Notes: generated by a model from the letters alone, not told the origin. A DNA stretch of 64,000 nt from Robiginitalea aestuariiviva (GCF_029537735.1 NZ_JARPUQ010000002.1:136608-200607), one strand, 5' to 3'. Shown: positions 55,359 through 63,697, counted from the first letter of the stretch. Program-made: numbers and translations.

Positions 55359-56273
55359 ATGAACTCCAGGATTCCTGTTCTTTTGTTGTGCTTCTTTTTG
55401 GGCCTGGTTGCCTCCGCCCAGGACACGCTTCCCTTATTTCAGACCCTCCGATTGGGGATGACTTCGGATATGGTGTACAACCACCTGAAATCCCAAGACC
55501 TGGAACCTGTAATCTTCCATCCAGAGCATGTGCAATTCCCACTGGCAAGCAGCAGGGAGGAACACTGGCAGGTTGCGGGTTATACCACCCAAGGACACTC
55601 CCTGCAGCAAATGGCACTGGTTTTTGCCGATGGGAAACTGGCCTTCCTGCAGGCCCGGGGTGGGGTAAACACATGGATGGATGCCCGCCCAGAAGCCAAT
55701 TTTGGCTCCTATTCAGGTTACCGGTTTTATGAGGGTTGGGGTGCCGTATCCCATCCCGATAGCGACCAACTTTGGTTACTGTCTCCTGAGGGGCTTCACC
55801 TGAACCTTTTTGCGTGGAACCACCCGCTACTCGAAGCTGGTGCTGCATGGCCAGCGTATCCAAAAACCGTGAGCGTTCCGCACTATTTGAAGATGGGGGC
55901 CACCCTGCAGCAATTGGAACCCATGCTGGAAAGTGTTTCAACGCAAATAATCCGTGAGGAACTAGACGGGAGCGATCCCAATGCCCAGTTACAACTCAAT
56001 TGTTACGGCATACCCTATGCCGGCTTTGCGCGAAAGGCAGAAGCCCGGTTTGGTGGCGGAAACCTTAATGTGGTTTGGATATTGACGGCTAAGGCAGAGG
56101 AGTCTCGTGTTCGTGAACAACTGCGGCTACAGTACGGGCCGCCGGATTTCACCTCTGAGGCCTGGGAAGCTTACCACAACTGGCAGGTATTCCTGCGTAA
56201 GGATAAACCCGAGGTGTTGTTCCTGACCCCTGAGCTGGGCCAGTTTTATAAAAAGGAATACTTCGGTCAGTAA
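55359..56273 (+). CDS. Secreted hypothetical protein
   Basis: The 304-residue protein has a signal peptide (MNSRIPVLLLCFFLGLVASAQ) and no recognised domain. The body starts DTLPLFQTLRLGMTSDMVYNHL, which recalls a MarProx/SmpA-like turn, then runs through alternating strands. Its codon use looks less GC-rich than the neighbours. ATG at 55359 is chosen for the signal peptide; an in-frame TTG at 55320 is rejected. Confidence 0.65.
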   Translation: MNSRIPVLLLCFFLGLVASAQDTLPLFQTLRLGMTSDMVYNHLKSQDLEPVIFHPEHVQFPLASSREEHWQVAGYTTQGHSLQQMALVFADGKLAFLQARGGVNTWMDARPEANFGSYSGYRFYEGWGAVSHPDSDQLWLLSPEGLHLNLFAWNHPLLEAGAAWPAYPKTVSVPHYLKMGATLQQLEPMLESVSTQIIREELDGSDPNAQLQLNCYGIPYAGFARKAEARFGGGNLNVVWILTAKAEESRVREQLRLQYGPPDFTSEAWEAYHNWQVFLRKDKPEVLFLTPELGQFYKKEYFGQ

Positions 56274-56304
56274 GCGCCTTTCTGTATAGCTCATCCCGAT
56301 TCCG

Positions 56305-56312
56305 TATTTTTG
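56305..56312 (+). promoter_or_regulatory. -7 element for the MBL-rhodanese gene
   Basis: TATTTTTG is a perfect -7 match, 18 nt before the ATG at 56331. Confidence 0.5.
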
Positions 56313-56330
56313 AGGAAACGATCGACAGCT

Positions 56331-57749
56331 ATGCAAATTGAACAGATCTACACCGGCTGCCTGGCACAGGGCGCCTATTATATTGAAAGCAAAGGCGAAG
56401 CCGCCATCATTGACCCCTTGCGCGAAGTTGGGCCCTACCTGAAACGGGCCCAGGCGGATGGCGCCAAAATCAAATACATCTTTGAAACCCATTTCCACGC
56501 GGATTTTGTGAGCGGGCACATTACCCTGGCCGAAAAGACCGGCGCGCCCATTGTATACGGCCCCCTGGCTAATCCCAGTTTTGATGCGCTCATTGCGGAA
56601 GACGGGCAGGTATTTCCCCTGGGGGAGGTGACCCTGGAAGTCTTGCATACCCCCGGGCATACCATGGAAAGCACCACCTATCTGTTGCGGGATGCCCAGG
56701 GCAACCCCCACGCCATCTTTTCGGGAGACACCCTATTTCTGGGCGATGTGGGCCGTCCTGACCTGGCCCAGAAGGCCGCGGACATGACCCAGGAGCAGTT
56801 GGCTTCCACCCTCTACGACAGCCTGCGCAACAAGATCATGCCCCTGCCGGACGAGGTAATCGTATATCCTGCCCACGGGGCGGGGTCTGCCTGTGGCAAG
56901 AATATGATGAAGGAAACGGTAGATACCCTCGGGAACCAGAAAAAAGTGAATTACGCCCTGCGGGCAGACATGACCCGGGAGGAATTCGTGGCCGAGGTAA
57001 CCGAAGGCCTGTTGCCCCCGCCCAAATACTTCCCGCTGAACGTAAAAATGAACAAGGAGGGGTACGAGGATATTGACATGGTGCTGGCGCGGGGTACCCG
57101 ACCCCTGAGTCCGGATGCCTTTGAGGCGGCGGCCAATGAAACCGGGGCGGTGGTCCTGGATGTGCGCCATCAGGACGACTTTGTGAAGGGCCATGTGCCC
57201 CGGTCCATCTTCATCGGGCTGGACGGAGATTTTGCCCCCTGGGTGGGCGCCCTGATTGCCGATGTGGAGCAGCCCATCCTGCTGGTAACCCCTGAGGGGC
57301 GGGAAACGGAAGCCGTTACCCGTTTGTCCCGGGTGGGCTTTGACCAGACCCTGGGATACCTGGAGGGCGGGTTTCCGGCCTGGGAAGAGGCTGGCAAGCA
57401 AACGGACCGGTTGCGGTCCGAGAGTGCCAAAGCCCTGGAGGCGGAATTGAAGGCCCACCCGGAACAGGTATACGACGTCCGTAAGGAAAGCGAATACCAG
57501 GCCGAACACCTGGATGGGGCGCACATGACCCCACTGGGCGAAATCAACGAACACCTGGCGGAATTCCCGGCTTCCAAACCTTTTTACGTGCATTGCGCAG
57601 GCGGCTACCGCTCCGTGATTGCCGCTTCCATCCTGAAGAGCCGGGGGTACCATAACCTGGTCAACATTGAGGGCGGCTTTAAAGCCCTGCAGGAAACCGA
57701 CCTGCCCCGTACGGATTTTGTTTGCCCCTCCCAGGCCAAAAAGTCGTAA
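56331..57749 (+). CDS. MBL-fold hydrolase with two rhodanese domains
   Basis: The 472-residue protein has a metallo-beta-lactamase fold with THFHADFVSGH (His54, His56, Asp58, His63) of the persulfide dioxygenase type, then two rhodanese domains at about 255-360 and 370-470. The second has a catalytic-type cysteine (Cys422 in HCAGGYRS); the first has LVTPEGRE in its place, so it is probably inactive. It may oxidise glutathione persulfide to sulfite in sulfur metabolism. Related proteins appear in many Bacteroidota. Confidence 0.9.
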   Translation: MQIEQIYTGCLAQGAYYIESKGEAAIIDPLREVGPYLKRAQADGAKIKYIFETHFHADFVSGHITLAEKTGAPIVYGPLANPSFDALIAEDGQVFPLGEVTLEVLHTPGHTMESTTYLLRDAQGNPHAIFSGDTLFLGDVGRPDLAQKAADMTQEQLASTLYDSLRNKIMPLPDEVIVYPAHGAGSACGKNMMKETVDTLGNQKKVNYALRADMTREEFVAEVTEGLLPPPKYFPLNVKMNKEGYEDIDMVLARGTRPLSPDAFEAAANETGAVVLDVRHQDDFVKGHVPRSIFIGLDGDFAPWVGALIADVEQPILLVTPEGRETEAVTRLSRVGFDQTLGYLEGGFPAWEEAGKQTDRLRSESAKALEAELKAHPEQVYDVRKESEYQAEHLDGAHMTPLGEINEHLAEFPASKPFYVHCAGGYRSVIAASILKSRGYHNLVNIEGGFKALQETDLPRTDFVCPSQAKKS

Positions 57750-57839
57750 GTTGGCTGGGGAAGCGGGCGATGCCACGCCTCCTAAGTTAAATGTTAAAAA
57801 AAACACAAAATTATCTTAACAAGGTGTACGGGGAATCCG

Positions 57840-57847
57840 TACCTTTA
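57840..57847 (+). promoter_or_regulatory. Candidate -7 element for the two tiny membrane proteins
   Basis: TACCTTTA lies 14 nt before the ATG at 57862 and differs from the consensus only in the last base. Confidence 0.4.
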
Positions 57848-57861
57848 AGTCAGTAAGCGTT

Positions 57862-58044
57862 ATGTTCAAAGCATTTTTAAAGCAATTGGGATGGATGAAC
57901 GCGATCCTTATCCTGGTTGTCCTGTCCGTAATCGTAGTTGCCGAAGTACGCTATCTGCAGGGGAATACCCTGGAAGCAATCTTCATCGGGCTTTGGGCCC
58001 CTACCATTATGGGCTTTCTGAACTACTTTAAGATCCAACGGTAG
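57862..58044 (+). CDS. Small membrane protein (60 residues)
   Basis: The protein has an N-terminal amphipathic part, then LGWMNAILILVVLSVIVVAEVRY and LEAIFIGLWAPTIMGFLNYF, two membrane spans. The family is not recognised. It is followed by a second tiny membrane protein gene 1 nt after its stop. Confidence 0.6.
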   Translation: MFKAFLKQLGWMNAILILVVLSVIVVAEVRYLQGNTLEAIFIGLWAPTIMGFLNYFKIQR

Positions 58045-58045
58045 C

Positions 58046-58141
58046 ATGGACTTTGTCCTTTCGTATTCCATCTTTGTCGGGACCATCTTTATGGTCTGGC
58101 TGCTGTTTGTGATCTGGCAATTCAACAAACTCCGTAAATAG
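58046..58141 (+). CDS. Tiny membrane protein (31 residues)
   Basis: The frame from ATG at 58046 encodes 31 residues: MDFVLSYSIFVGTIFMVWLL, then FVIWQFNKLRK. It is one hydrophobic helix with a basic tail. The 1-nt gap after the 60-residue protein suggests coupling. Evidence is only the reading frame, composition and position; it is too short to be certain. Its stop is 8 nt from the convergent exonuclease gene. Confidence 0.5.
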   Translation: MDFVLSYSIFVGTIFMVWLLFVIWQFNKLRK

Positions 58142-58149
58142 ACCCTTTT

Positions 58150-59529
58150 TCAGGGTGCTAGCGGTGCAACGCGCCGTACGTTTTTCGAATGTTTTGAGAG
58201 ATAGGACTCCAGGATGCGCTGGGTTTCCGGATTATGCCTTTGGGGTTGGATCCAGGCTTCCAGCTCTTCTGGGTGGGTGATCCCGGTATCCTCCGGGAGA
58301 AAGCCGTACCCCCGGTATTGCCCGCCCTCCATCCATACAATGGCCTGTTCCCCCGGGCTGCGGCCCTGTTCTGCAATCAGCAGGTGGCTGCCCGTATCCC
58401 GAAGGGAATCCAGGGCCAGGTCCACCCGGGCATTGTATTGGGTTACCGACTCTTCTCCCCGGCAAATCCCCTGGCAACGCGGAACCCTAAAATGCCCGCA
58501 ATGTTCTACCCCCTCCTGCAGGTGGCAATACTTGGCACAGAGGGAAAAACGGGTGCAGACCGATTCCAGCTGGGCCCGGGCATCGGCCAGGGAGAAAAAG
58601 ACCTTATGCGCCTGTTGCCCTTTTCGCAGCCGGTTCAGGGCCAGGTGGCGGATGCCGGCCTGGTCCGGGTAGCTGAACAGCCCATAAGCGGGGCGGATCG
58701 CTTTTTGGGCACGGTTAAAGGGTGGGAAATGCGTTTTGATGGCTGCGCTTTCCATGAGCAGGGCCACCAGGTCCGAACCCGATAGTTCAAAATCGATGGC
58801 GGCCGTTTCCCGGCACAGGCTGCGCTCCCGGGCCGAGGCATCGTAAAAATGCCCGAGGACCCGCTTTTTGAGATCGATAGCCTTCCCGATATAGAGGATA
58901 CGCCCGGCTTTGTCCCTGAAGTAATACACCCCCGGGGCGTGGGGGATGCGTTCATAAGTTTCCCGGGGCAGGTGGGGCGGCAGGGTGGCTTCCTGGGAAC
59001 GGGCATTCAAAAACCCCTGAACAGCCGTCTGGCCTTCGGGCTGGGCCAGGATGCGGGAAAGCAACAGGGCGGTGGCTTTGGCATCGCCGGCAGCCCGGTG
59101 GCGGTCCGTCAGGGGGATGTCCAGGCTGTTGCAGAGCTTTCCCAGGCTGTAGGAGCGCAACCCCGGGAAGACGCTTCGGGAAAGGCGTACCGTGCAGAGC
59201 TTTTTGCGGCTGAAGGTTCGCCCGCAACGCTCAAATTCCTTTTTGACAATCGGGTAATCAAAATTTACGGAGTGGGCTACAAAGACCTGGCCTTGGGTAA
59301 AGGCTTCAATCTGGTCCGCCAGGGCCTCAAAAGGGGGCGCCTGCCGCACCATGGCCGTGGTAATGCCTGTGAGCCCGGTGATAAAGGGCGGGATCTCGCA
59401 CCCCGGGTTTACCAAACTGCTGAAGGAATCCGTGATGCGCTCCCCTTCCACCCGGAACAGCGCAATCTCGGTGATGCGGTTGCCTGTGGCCCCGGTGCCG
59501 GTGGTCTCTATATCTACTACGGTGTACAT
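58150..59529 (-). CDS. DEDDh exonuclease fused to a UvrC/Cho-like GIY-YIG nuclease
   Basis: The 459-residue protein has an N-terminal DEDDh 3'-5' exonuclease domain like DNA polymerase III epsilon (YTVVDIETTG; FVAHSVNFDYPIVKKEFE; HRAAGDAKATALLL) to about residue 170. A GIY-YIG nuclease domain follows near residue 200 (PGVYYFRDKAGRILYIGKAIDLKKRV). The C-terminal region has four cysteines around HCGHFRVPRCQGIC. Together it resembles Cho/UvrC-type incision enzymes with a proofreading-type partner domain, likely in DNA repair. The start at 59529 gives the exonuclease motif directly; a -33/-7 promoter lies upstream. Confidence 0.85.
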   Translation of the reverse strand: MYTVVDIETTGTGATGNRITEIALFRVEGERITDSFSSLVNPGCEIPPFITGLTGITTAMVRQAPPFEALADQIEAFTQGQVFVAHSVNFDYPIVKKEFERCGRTFSRKKLCTVRLSRSVFPGLRSYSLGKLCNSLDIPLTDRHRAAGDAKATALLLSRILAQPEGQTAVQGFLNARSQEATLPPHLPRETYERIPHAPGVYYFRDKAGRILYIGKAIDLKKRVLGHFYDASARERSLCRETAAIDFELSGSDLVALLMESAAIKTHFPPFNRAQKAIRPAYGLFSYPDQAGIRHLALNRLRKGQQAHKVFFSLADARAQLESVCTRFSLCAKYCHLQEGVEHCGHFRVPRCQGICRGEESVTQYNARVDLALDSLRDTGSHLLIAEQGRSPGEQAIVWMEGGQYRGYGFLPEDTGITHPEELEAWIQPQRHNPETQRILESYLSKHSKNVRRVAPLAP

Positions 59530-59555
59530 GCAGGACAGGAAAAAGAAGCGGATTT

Positions 59556-59588
59556 TAAAAGTACAATATGCATGGGGTACCTGCCAAA
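59556..59588 (-). promoter_or_regulatory. -33/-7 promoter for the exonuclease-GIY-YIG gene
   Basis: On the minus strand TTTG (59585-59588) and TACTTTTA (59556-59563) are 21 nt apart, and the ATG at 59529 is 26 nt after the -7 element. Confidence 0.5.
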
Positions 59589-59732
59589 TGCCAGCTGTAA
59601 AATTGCTGGGATGCATATTGTTTTTTTTATGACCTTTGCCGGGAATTCAACTGCTTCGGGCAACGTAGCCCGGGCCATGATCGCACAATTTTTCCCCGGG
59701 GTAAACAGGCGCTTGCAGTCTGCCGGTTTGCC

Positions 59733-59816
59733 CGCATCCCGAAGGATGCGCCGGGATTTCCACCCGGACTGTACCCTTCCGGACAGCCTCCCGGCTGCCC
59801 GGCCTGCATCTTTTTT
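59733..59816 (+). promoter_or_regulatory. Structured leader upstream of the PurD-like gene
   Basis: Two clear hairpins are seen: CGCATCC (59733-59739) with GGATGCG (59744-59750) around a CGAA tetraloop, and CAGCC (59784-59788) with GGCTG (59793-59797). A T run (59811-59816) lies just before the ATG at 59834. The 304-nt region 59530-59833 has no gene I can support. It may be an attenuator or other structured RNA, but it does not match a riboswitch class I know. Confidence 0.3.
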
Positions 59817-59833
59817 ATTTATCCCGGATACCC

Positions 59834-61138
59834 ATGGCAGGAAAAAGTCCTAAGAAGGAACGTCCGCGGCGTTGCCTGTTGGTATCCCGCTGGGGGGAAT
59901 CTCTGGACATCGCCATTGCTATGCAGGAGGAAGGGTGGCAGGTGAAGTTTTATATCGAAGACCGCGGCATGCGGGAAATCGGCACCGGTTTTGTGCCCAA
60001 GGTGCGGGACTGGCACAAGCACGAGGCCTGGGCGGACCTGATCCTTTTTGACTACACGGGCTGGGGAGCAGAGGCAGTACGGCTGCGGCAGGCCGGAAAA
60101 GTCGTTTTCGGCGGTTCGCCATTCACGGATGCCCTGGAACTGGACCGGAACTTCGGGCAGGAAGCCTTGCGCAAGCATCGGATTAATACCCTTCCTTCCT
60201 GGGAATTTCATTCCTTCCAGGAGGCCATTGCCTTTGTGGAAGCCCACCCCAATGCCTATGTGGTAAAACCCTCAGGCGAAACCCAGGAACTCAAGCAATT
60301 GCTTTTTGTGGGCAAGGACGACCGGGGCGAGGATGTACGCCGGTTGCTGGCCGCCTACGAACGCTCCTGGGGGGATGCCTTTGGCGACTTCCAGTTACAG
60401 CGGCGGGTCAAAGGGGTGGAAATGTCCATCTCGGCCTTCTTTAACGGCACCACTTTCCTGAAGCCCTACAACGTAACCTTTGAACACAAGAAACTCTTTC
60501 CAAAGGAGGTGGGGGTCTCTACAGGCGAAATGGGGACGGCCATGTTCTGGACCCAGGAATCTCCCTTGTTCGACCGCACCCTGAAGCGTTTTGAAGCCAC
60601 CTTTGCCCGGGACGGCTTCCGGGGGCATATCGACATCAACTGCATTGTGAATGGCAACGGGATCTACCCCCTGGAATTCACTTCCCGTTTTGGCTATCCC
60701 CAGGTGAGCATACAGCGTGCCGGCCTGGCCGAACCCATAGGGGACCTCCTCTACGATATTGCCCGGGGCACCCGGGCCCAGTTCCAGACCCGCAAGGGGT
60801 TCCAGGTGGGGGCTTATATTGCCGTGCCCCCCTTCCCCTACGAGGATAAAAAGACGTTCGAACTTTTTTCCAAGGACGCGGTGGTAGTTCTCCAGAAGGG
60901 CAATACGGAAGGCATCCACCCCATGCACCTCAAACGCATTGGCGGGCAGTGGCTCATCACCGGCAATACCGGGCTGGCCGTGCTGGTTACCGGGACGGGC
61001 CTGACCATGCGGGATGCGCAGCGGGTGATGTACAACCGCATTGCTTCGGTGCTGATCAACAACGGCTATTACCGCACCGATATTGGCGACCGGTGGTATG
61101 AGGATTCGGATAAACTCTGGTCCTGGGGCTTGTTGTAG
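59834..61138 (+). CDS. PurD-like ATP-grasp ligase
   Basis: The 434-residue protein resembles glycinamide ribonucleotide synthetase in layout: an N-terminal binding domain (RCLLVSRWGESLDIAIAMQ), then the ATP-grasp core with FGGSPFTDALELDRNFGQEALR, YVVKPSGETQELKQLLFVGK and DINCIVNGNGIYPLEFTSRFGYPQ. Canonical PurD motifs at the N terminus are not seen, so the substrate may differ from phosphoribosylamine and glycine. It starts after the structured leader and is followed by a GNAT gene 1 nt after its stop. Confidence 0.75.
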   Translation: MAGKSPKKERPRRCLLVSRWGESLDIAIAMQEEGWQVKFYIEDRGMREIGTGFVPKVRDWHKHEAWADLILFDYTGWGAEAVRLRQAGKVVFGGSPFTDALELDRNFGQEALRKHRINTLPSWEFHSFQEAIAFVEAHPNAYVVKPSGETQELKQLLFVGKDDRGEDVRRLLAAYERSWGDAFGDFQLQRRVKGVEMSISAFFNGTTFLKPYNVTFEHKKLFPKEVGVSTGEMGTAMFWTQESPLFDRTLKRFEATFARDGFRGHIDINCIVNGNGIYPLEFTSRFGYPQVSIQRAGLAEPIGDLLYDIARGTRAQFQTRKGFQVGAYIAVPPFPYEDKKTFELFSKDAVVVLQKGNTEGIHPMHLKRIGGQWLITGNTGLAVLVTGTGLTMRDAQRVMYNRIASVLINNGYYRTDIGDRWYEDSDKLWSWGLL

Positions 61139-61139
61139 G

Positions 61140-61610
61140 ATGAAAAGGCCACCCAAAGGCTGGGCCGATTGGTCTGCCACTCCCGAACGATTTTTTGACG
61201 CCCTGCCGGAGGACTGGGCGGTGGAGGCCCGTGAGATCTGGCCCAAACTGGGGCCGGAATCCCGGATTCTGGTCTATGCCCCTAAGGCTGCCTTTAAGGC
61301 CGGGGGAATCCTGACCCAATCCCTGTTGCCCGAAATGGAAACCTATGGGGAAACGGCACGCGGGTACTACCGCCGCGGGTTCTGGTATGTGGGGTTCCTT
61401 TATGTACACCCGAAGGCCCGGGGGCAGGGGCTTGGCGGCCAATGGCTGGAACAGGCCTGGCAAGCTGTGCCGGCCCGGGGGCTGTGGCTCGGTATCGAAA
61501 CCCTGGGGCTCCTGAAATTCTATACCCAAAGCGGGTTCCATCTGGACCACATCCTGCATGTGGGGACGGAAAGGGAGTGGTTGCTGTCCCGCTCCCGGGA
61601 TGGGTGGTAG
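61140..61610 (+). CDS. GNAT family N-acetyltransferase
   Basis: The 156-residue protein has VHPKARGQGLGGQWLEQAW near residue 93 (acetyl-CoA loop) and a C-terminal segment WLGIETLGLLKFYTQSGFHL. It starts 1 nt after the PurD-like gene, so translation is probably coupled and the two may act on the same metabolite. The substrate is unknown. Confidence 0.8.
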   Translation: MKRPPKGWADWSATPERFFDALPEDWAVEAREIWPKLGPESRILVYAPKAAFKAGGILTQSLLPEMETYGETARGYYRRGFWYVGFLYVHPKARGQGLGGQWLEQAWQAVPARGLWLGIETLGLLKFYTQSGFHLDHILHVGTEREWLLSRSRDGW

Positions 61611-61666
61611 GGTATGCGCCGGTTGGGCGGAATTGGCTACCTTGCCCATACCAAGCCTGAATAGCC

Positions 61667-62821
61667 GTGCGCAACGCCACCCGCATCTCCTTTAACCCCA
61701 GGTACCCGGATATCCCTGCCTTGCGGGAGAAAGCCCGGCGGCGCATCCCGGCCTTTGCCTTCGATTACCTGGACGGCGGTTGCAATGCCGGGGAAAACCT
61801 GGAACGCAACCGCAAGGACCTGCAGGAAATTGTGTTACAACCCCGCTACCTGGAAGCCTTTCCGGGATGCAGGCTGGAAACCACCCTTTTCGGGCAAACC
61901 TATGCCGCGCCCTTTGGGGTGGCCCCAGTGGGATTGCAGGGCCTGATCTGGCCGGGCTCCCCCGAAATCCTGGCTCGTATGGCCGCGGAAAGGCGGTTGC
62001 CTTTTGTCCTGAGTACAGTGAGTACGGCTTCCCTGGAAACCATTGCAACGCTTACGGAAGGCCAGGCCTGGTTCCAGTATTACCACCCGGCTTCGGATAC
62101 GGTGCGCGACCACCTGCTGGAGCGCGCCCGTGCCGCCGGGTATTCCGTCCTGGTACTCCTTTGCGATACCCCCACTTTTGGCTACCGCCCCCGGGAAATC
62201 CGCAGGGGGCTATCCATGCCGCCCCGTTGGAATGCCTCCAATATCCTGCAGGCGTTGGGCCGGCCGGCCTGGTTGGCGCAAACCCTGCGCACCGGCGTAC
62301 CCCGGTTTGCCAACCTGGAGCCCTATATGCCAAAACAGATGGACCTGGCCGGGCTGGGCCGGTTTATGGACGGCTTTTTTGAAAAGCGCATGACCCGCGA
62401 AAAGATCGCCTACATCCGTGATCGCTGGCCGGGTACCCTGGTGCTGAAAGGGGTAAGTACGGTGCAGGATGCCGAAACCGCCCGGAGCCTGGGCCTGGAT
62501 GGCATTATCGTTTCCAACCACGGCGGGCGGCAGCTGGATGTGGGCCCGTCGGCCATTTCGGACCTGCAGCATATAGCCCCGGCGGTAGGGCAGGACCTCA
62601 CTGTGATGATGGACAGCGGCCTGCGCAGCGGAACCGACCTGGCCCGTGCCCTGGCCTGTGGGGCCGAAGCCGGTTTTCTGGGCCGGGCGTTTATGTATGG
62701 GGTAGCCGCCCTTGGCAGCAGAGGTGGCGCTCAGGTGGCCGGGCTGCTGGAAACCCAGTTGCGGCAGGTCATGGAACAACTCGGTTGCCCCGATCCCGCT
62801 CAATTCACACATTTCCGCTAA
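61667..62821 (+). CDS. FMN-dependent alpha-hydroxyacid dehydrogenase/oxidase
   Basis: The 384-residue TIM-barrel enzyme has FDYLDGGCNAGENLERN near residue 30, the FMN-binding PFGVAPVGLQGL, GVSTVQDAETARSLGLDGIIVSNHGGRQLD near residue 262 (catalytic His) and DSGLRSGTDLARALACGAEAGFLGR near residue 315. Lactate, glycolate or mandelate are typical substrates of the family. The start codon is GTG at 61667. It is 56 nt after the GNAT gene. Confidence 0.9.
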   Translation: MRNATRISFNPRYPDIPALREKARRRIPAFAFDYLDGGCNAGENLERNRKDLQEIVLQPRYLEAFPGCRLETTLFGQTYAAPFGVAPVGLQGLIWPGSPEILARMAAERRLPFVLSTVSTASLETIATLTEGQAWFQYYHPASDTVRDHLLERARAAGYSVLVLLCDTPTFGYRPREIRRGLSMPPRWNASNILQALGRPAWLAQTLRTGVPRFANLEPYMPKQMDLAGLGRFMDGFFEKRMTREKIAYIRDRWPGTLVLKGVSTVQDAETARSLGLDGIIVSNHGGRQLDVGPSAISDLQHIAPAVGQDLTVMMDSGLRSGTDLARALACGAEAGFLGRAFMYGVAALGSRGGAQVAGLLETQLRQVMEQLGCPDPAQFTHFR

Positions 62822-62850
62822 TCCGAAGCGCCCCTTCCATCTTTCTTTCT

Positions 62851-62938
62851 CGTTCACGCGAATGGATAATCCGTACCGGACACGTTCGCGCAAATTGGTC
62901 TAAGAACACGTTCACGCGGATTTGTAATGCGTTCGAGA
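62851..62938 (+). repeat. Direct repeats of a CGTTCrCGCr-type motif
   Basis: Related copies begin at 62851, 62883, 62909 and 62930, each starting CGTTC; the first three continue ACGCG, GCGCA and ACGCG, then A/T-rich bases with a T-rich end. Spacings are 32, 26 and 21 nt, and the fourth is partial (CGTTCGAG). They lie in the 255-nt gap between the FMN enzyme stop and the secreted protein gene at 63077, which fits a tandem operator for that downstream operon. Confidence 0.45.
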
Positions 62939-63076
62939 CATACGCACCCTATCCTTTTTTTCACTCCTGATGGCAGGCTGCAGGCTGGCCGCGCATCTTT
63001 GGCGGGTCTGATCGCGATCCGGACAGGAGGCATCCGAAAATCCTTCAAAGAGTAGGAATCACTTCAAGCCTGAAAT

Positions 63077-63304
63077 ATGATACGATTTATTGCCAGTGCT
63101 ATGCTGTTGGGTTGTTTTGCCGGCAGCGGAAGCGCCAACCCCGTGCCGTATTCGGAAGGGTGTTCCGTAACCGCATCGGGTTGGGTCCATTCTGAAGAAC
63201 TTGGTTCCTTCCAGGCCACCATCACGGTTACCGGCCCCTGTGATGCCTCCCTGGCGGACAAGATGCGCCAGGCCATTGCCGATTTGCGGGCCGGATTCCA
63301 ATAA
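63077..63304 (+). CDS. Small secreted two-cysteine protein
   Basis: The 75-residue protein has a signal peptide (MIRFIASAMLLGCFAGSGSA). The mature part has Cys29 and Cys55, 26 residues apart, then a C-terminal helix ADKMRQAIADLRAGF. The same module appears at the end of the next gene. Cys13 in MLLGC could instead be a lipobox. No family is recognised. It is the first gene of a three-gene run. Confidence 0.6.
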   Translation: MIRFIASAMLLGCFAGSGSANPVPYSEGCSVTASGWVHSEELGSFQATITVTGPCDASLADKMRQAIADLRAGFQ

Positions 63305-63322
63305 ACCTTTAACACCACTGTT

Positions 63323-63697
63323 ATGAAACCATTCCTTACATCTATTTTGATTTTTGTCCTGACCCTCCCTGCCCTTGCCGTGGCGCCTGCCCCTTCAGCA
63401 ACTGGCCCGTACCAGCTATGGGTTGAAGGGAGCAGCGGGGCAGAGACCCATACGCAGTATGTGCATGCGGAAACGGCGGAAGCCCTGGACGCTGTAGATT
63501 TTTCCGCTATGGAAACCTGGGCTTTCTCCCGGGCCGACGGTCCCGAAGACTGTACCATTTCCATTACCGTAAAGGTTCGATTTGGCTTTGACTCCAATTT
63601 TGTGGAGGCCTCGGGTACCGTTTCGGGCATCCCCTGCGACGGGGTGGTGGAAGCCATCAAGGCCCTGAAGGCCCAACTCATGGCCGGGATCAAATGA
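63323..63697 (+). CDS. Secreted protein sharing the two-cysteine module
   Basis: The 124-residue protein has a signal peptide (MKPFLTSILIFVLTLPALAV), an N-terminal beta-rich part, then Cys77 and Cys105 (28 apart) and a C-terminal helix VVEAIKALKAQLMAGI. The C-terminal ~50 residues align with the previous protein, so the two are probably paralogues of a small secreted module. It starts 18 nt after that gene and overlaps the next one by 4 nt (ATGA). Confidence 0.6.
   Translation: MKPFLTSILIFVLTLPALAVAPAPSATGPYQLWVEGSSGAETHTQYVHAETAEALDAVDFSAMETWAFSRADGPEDCTISITVKVRFGFDSNFVEASGTVSGIPCDGVVEAIKALKAQLMAGIK

Noticed and set aside
59627-59809. 60-residue minus-strand frame in the PurD leader
   Set aside because: Composition is proline/glycine-rich without any signature; hairpins in the same DNA explain it.
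62785-63048. Short frames over the repeat cluster
   Set aside because: They are overlapping low-complexity frames on both strands with no family signal; the direct repeats explain the composition.
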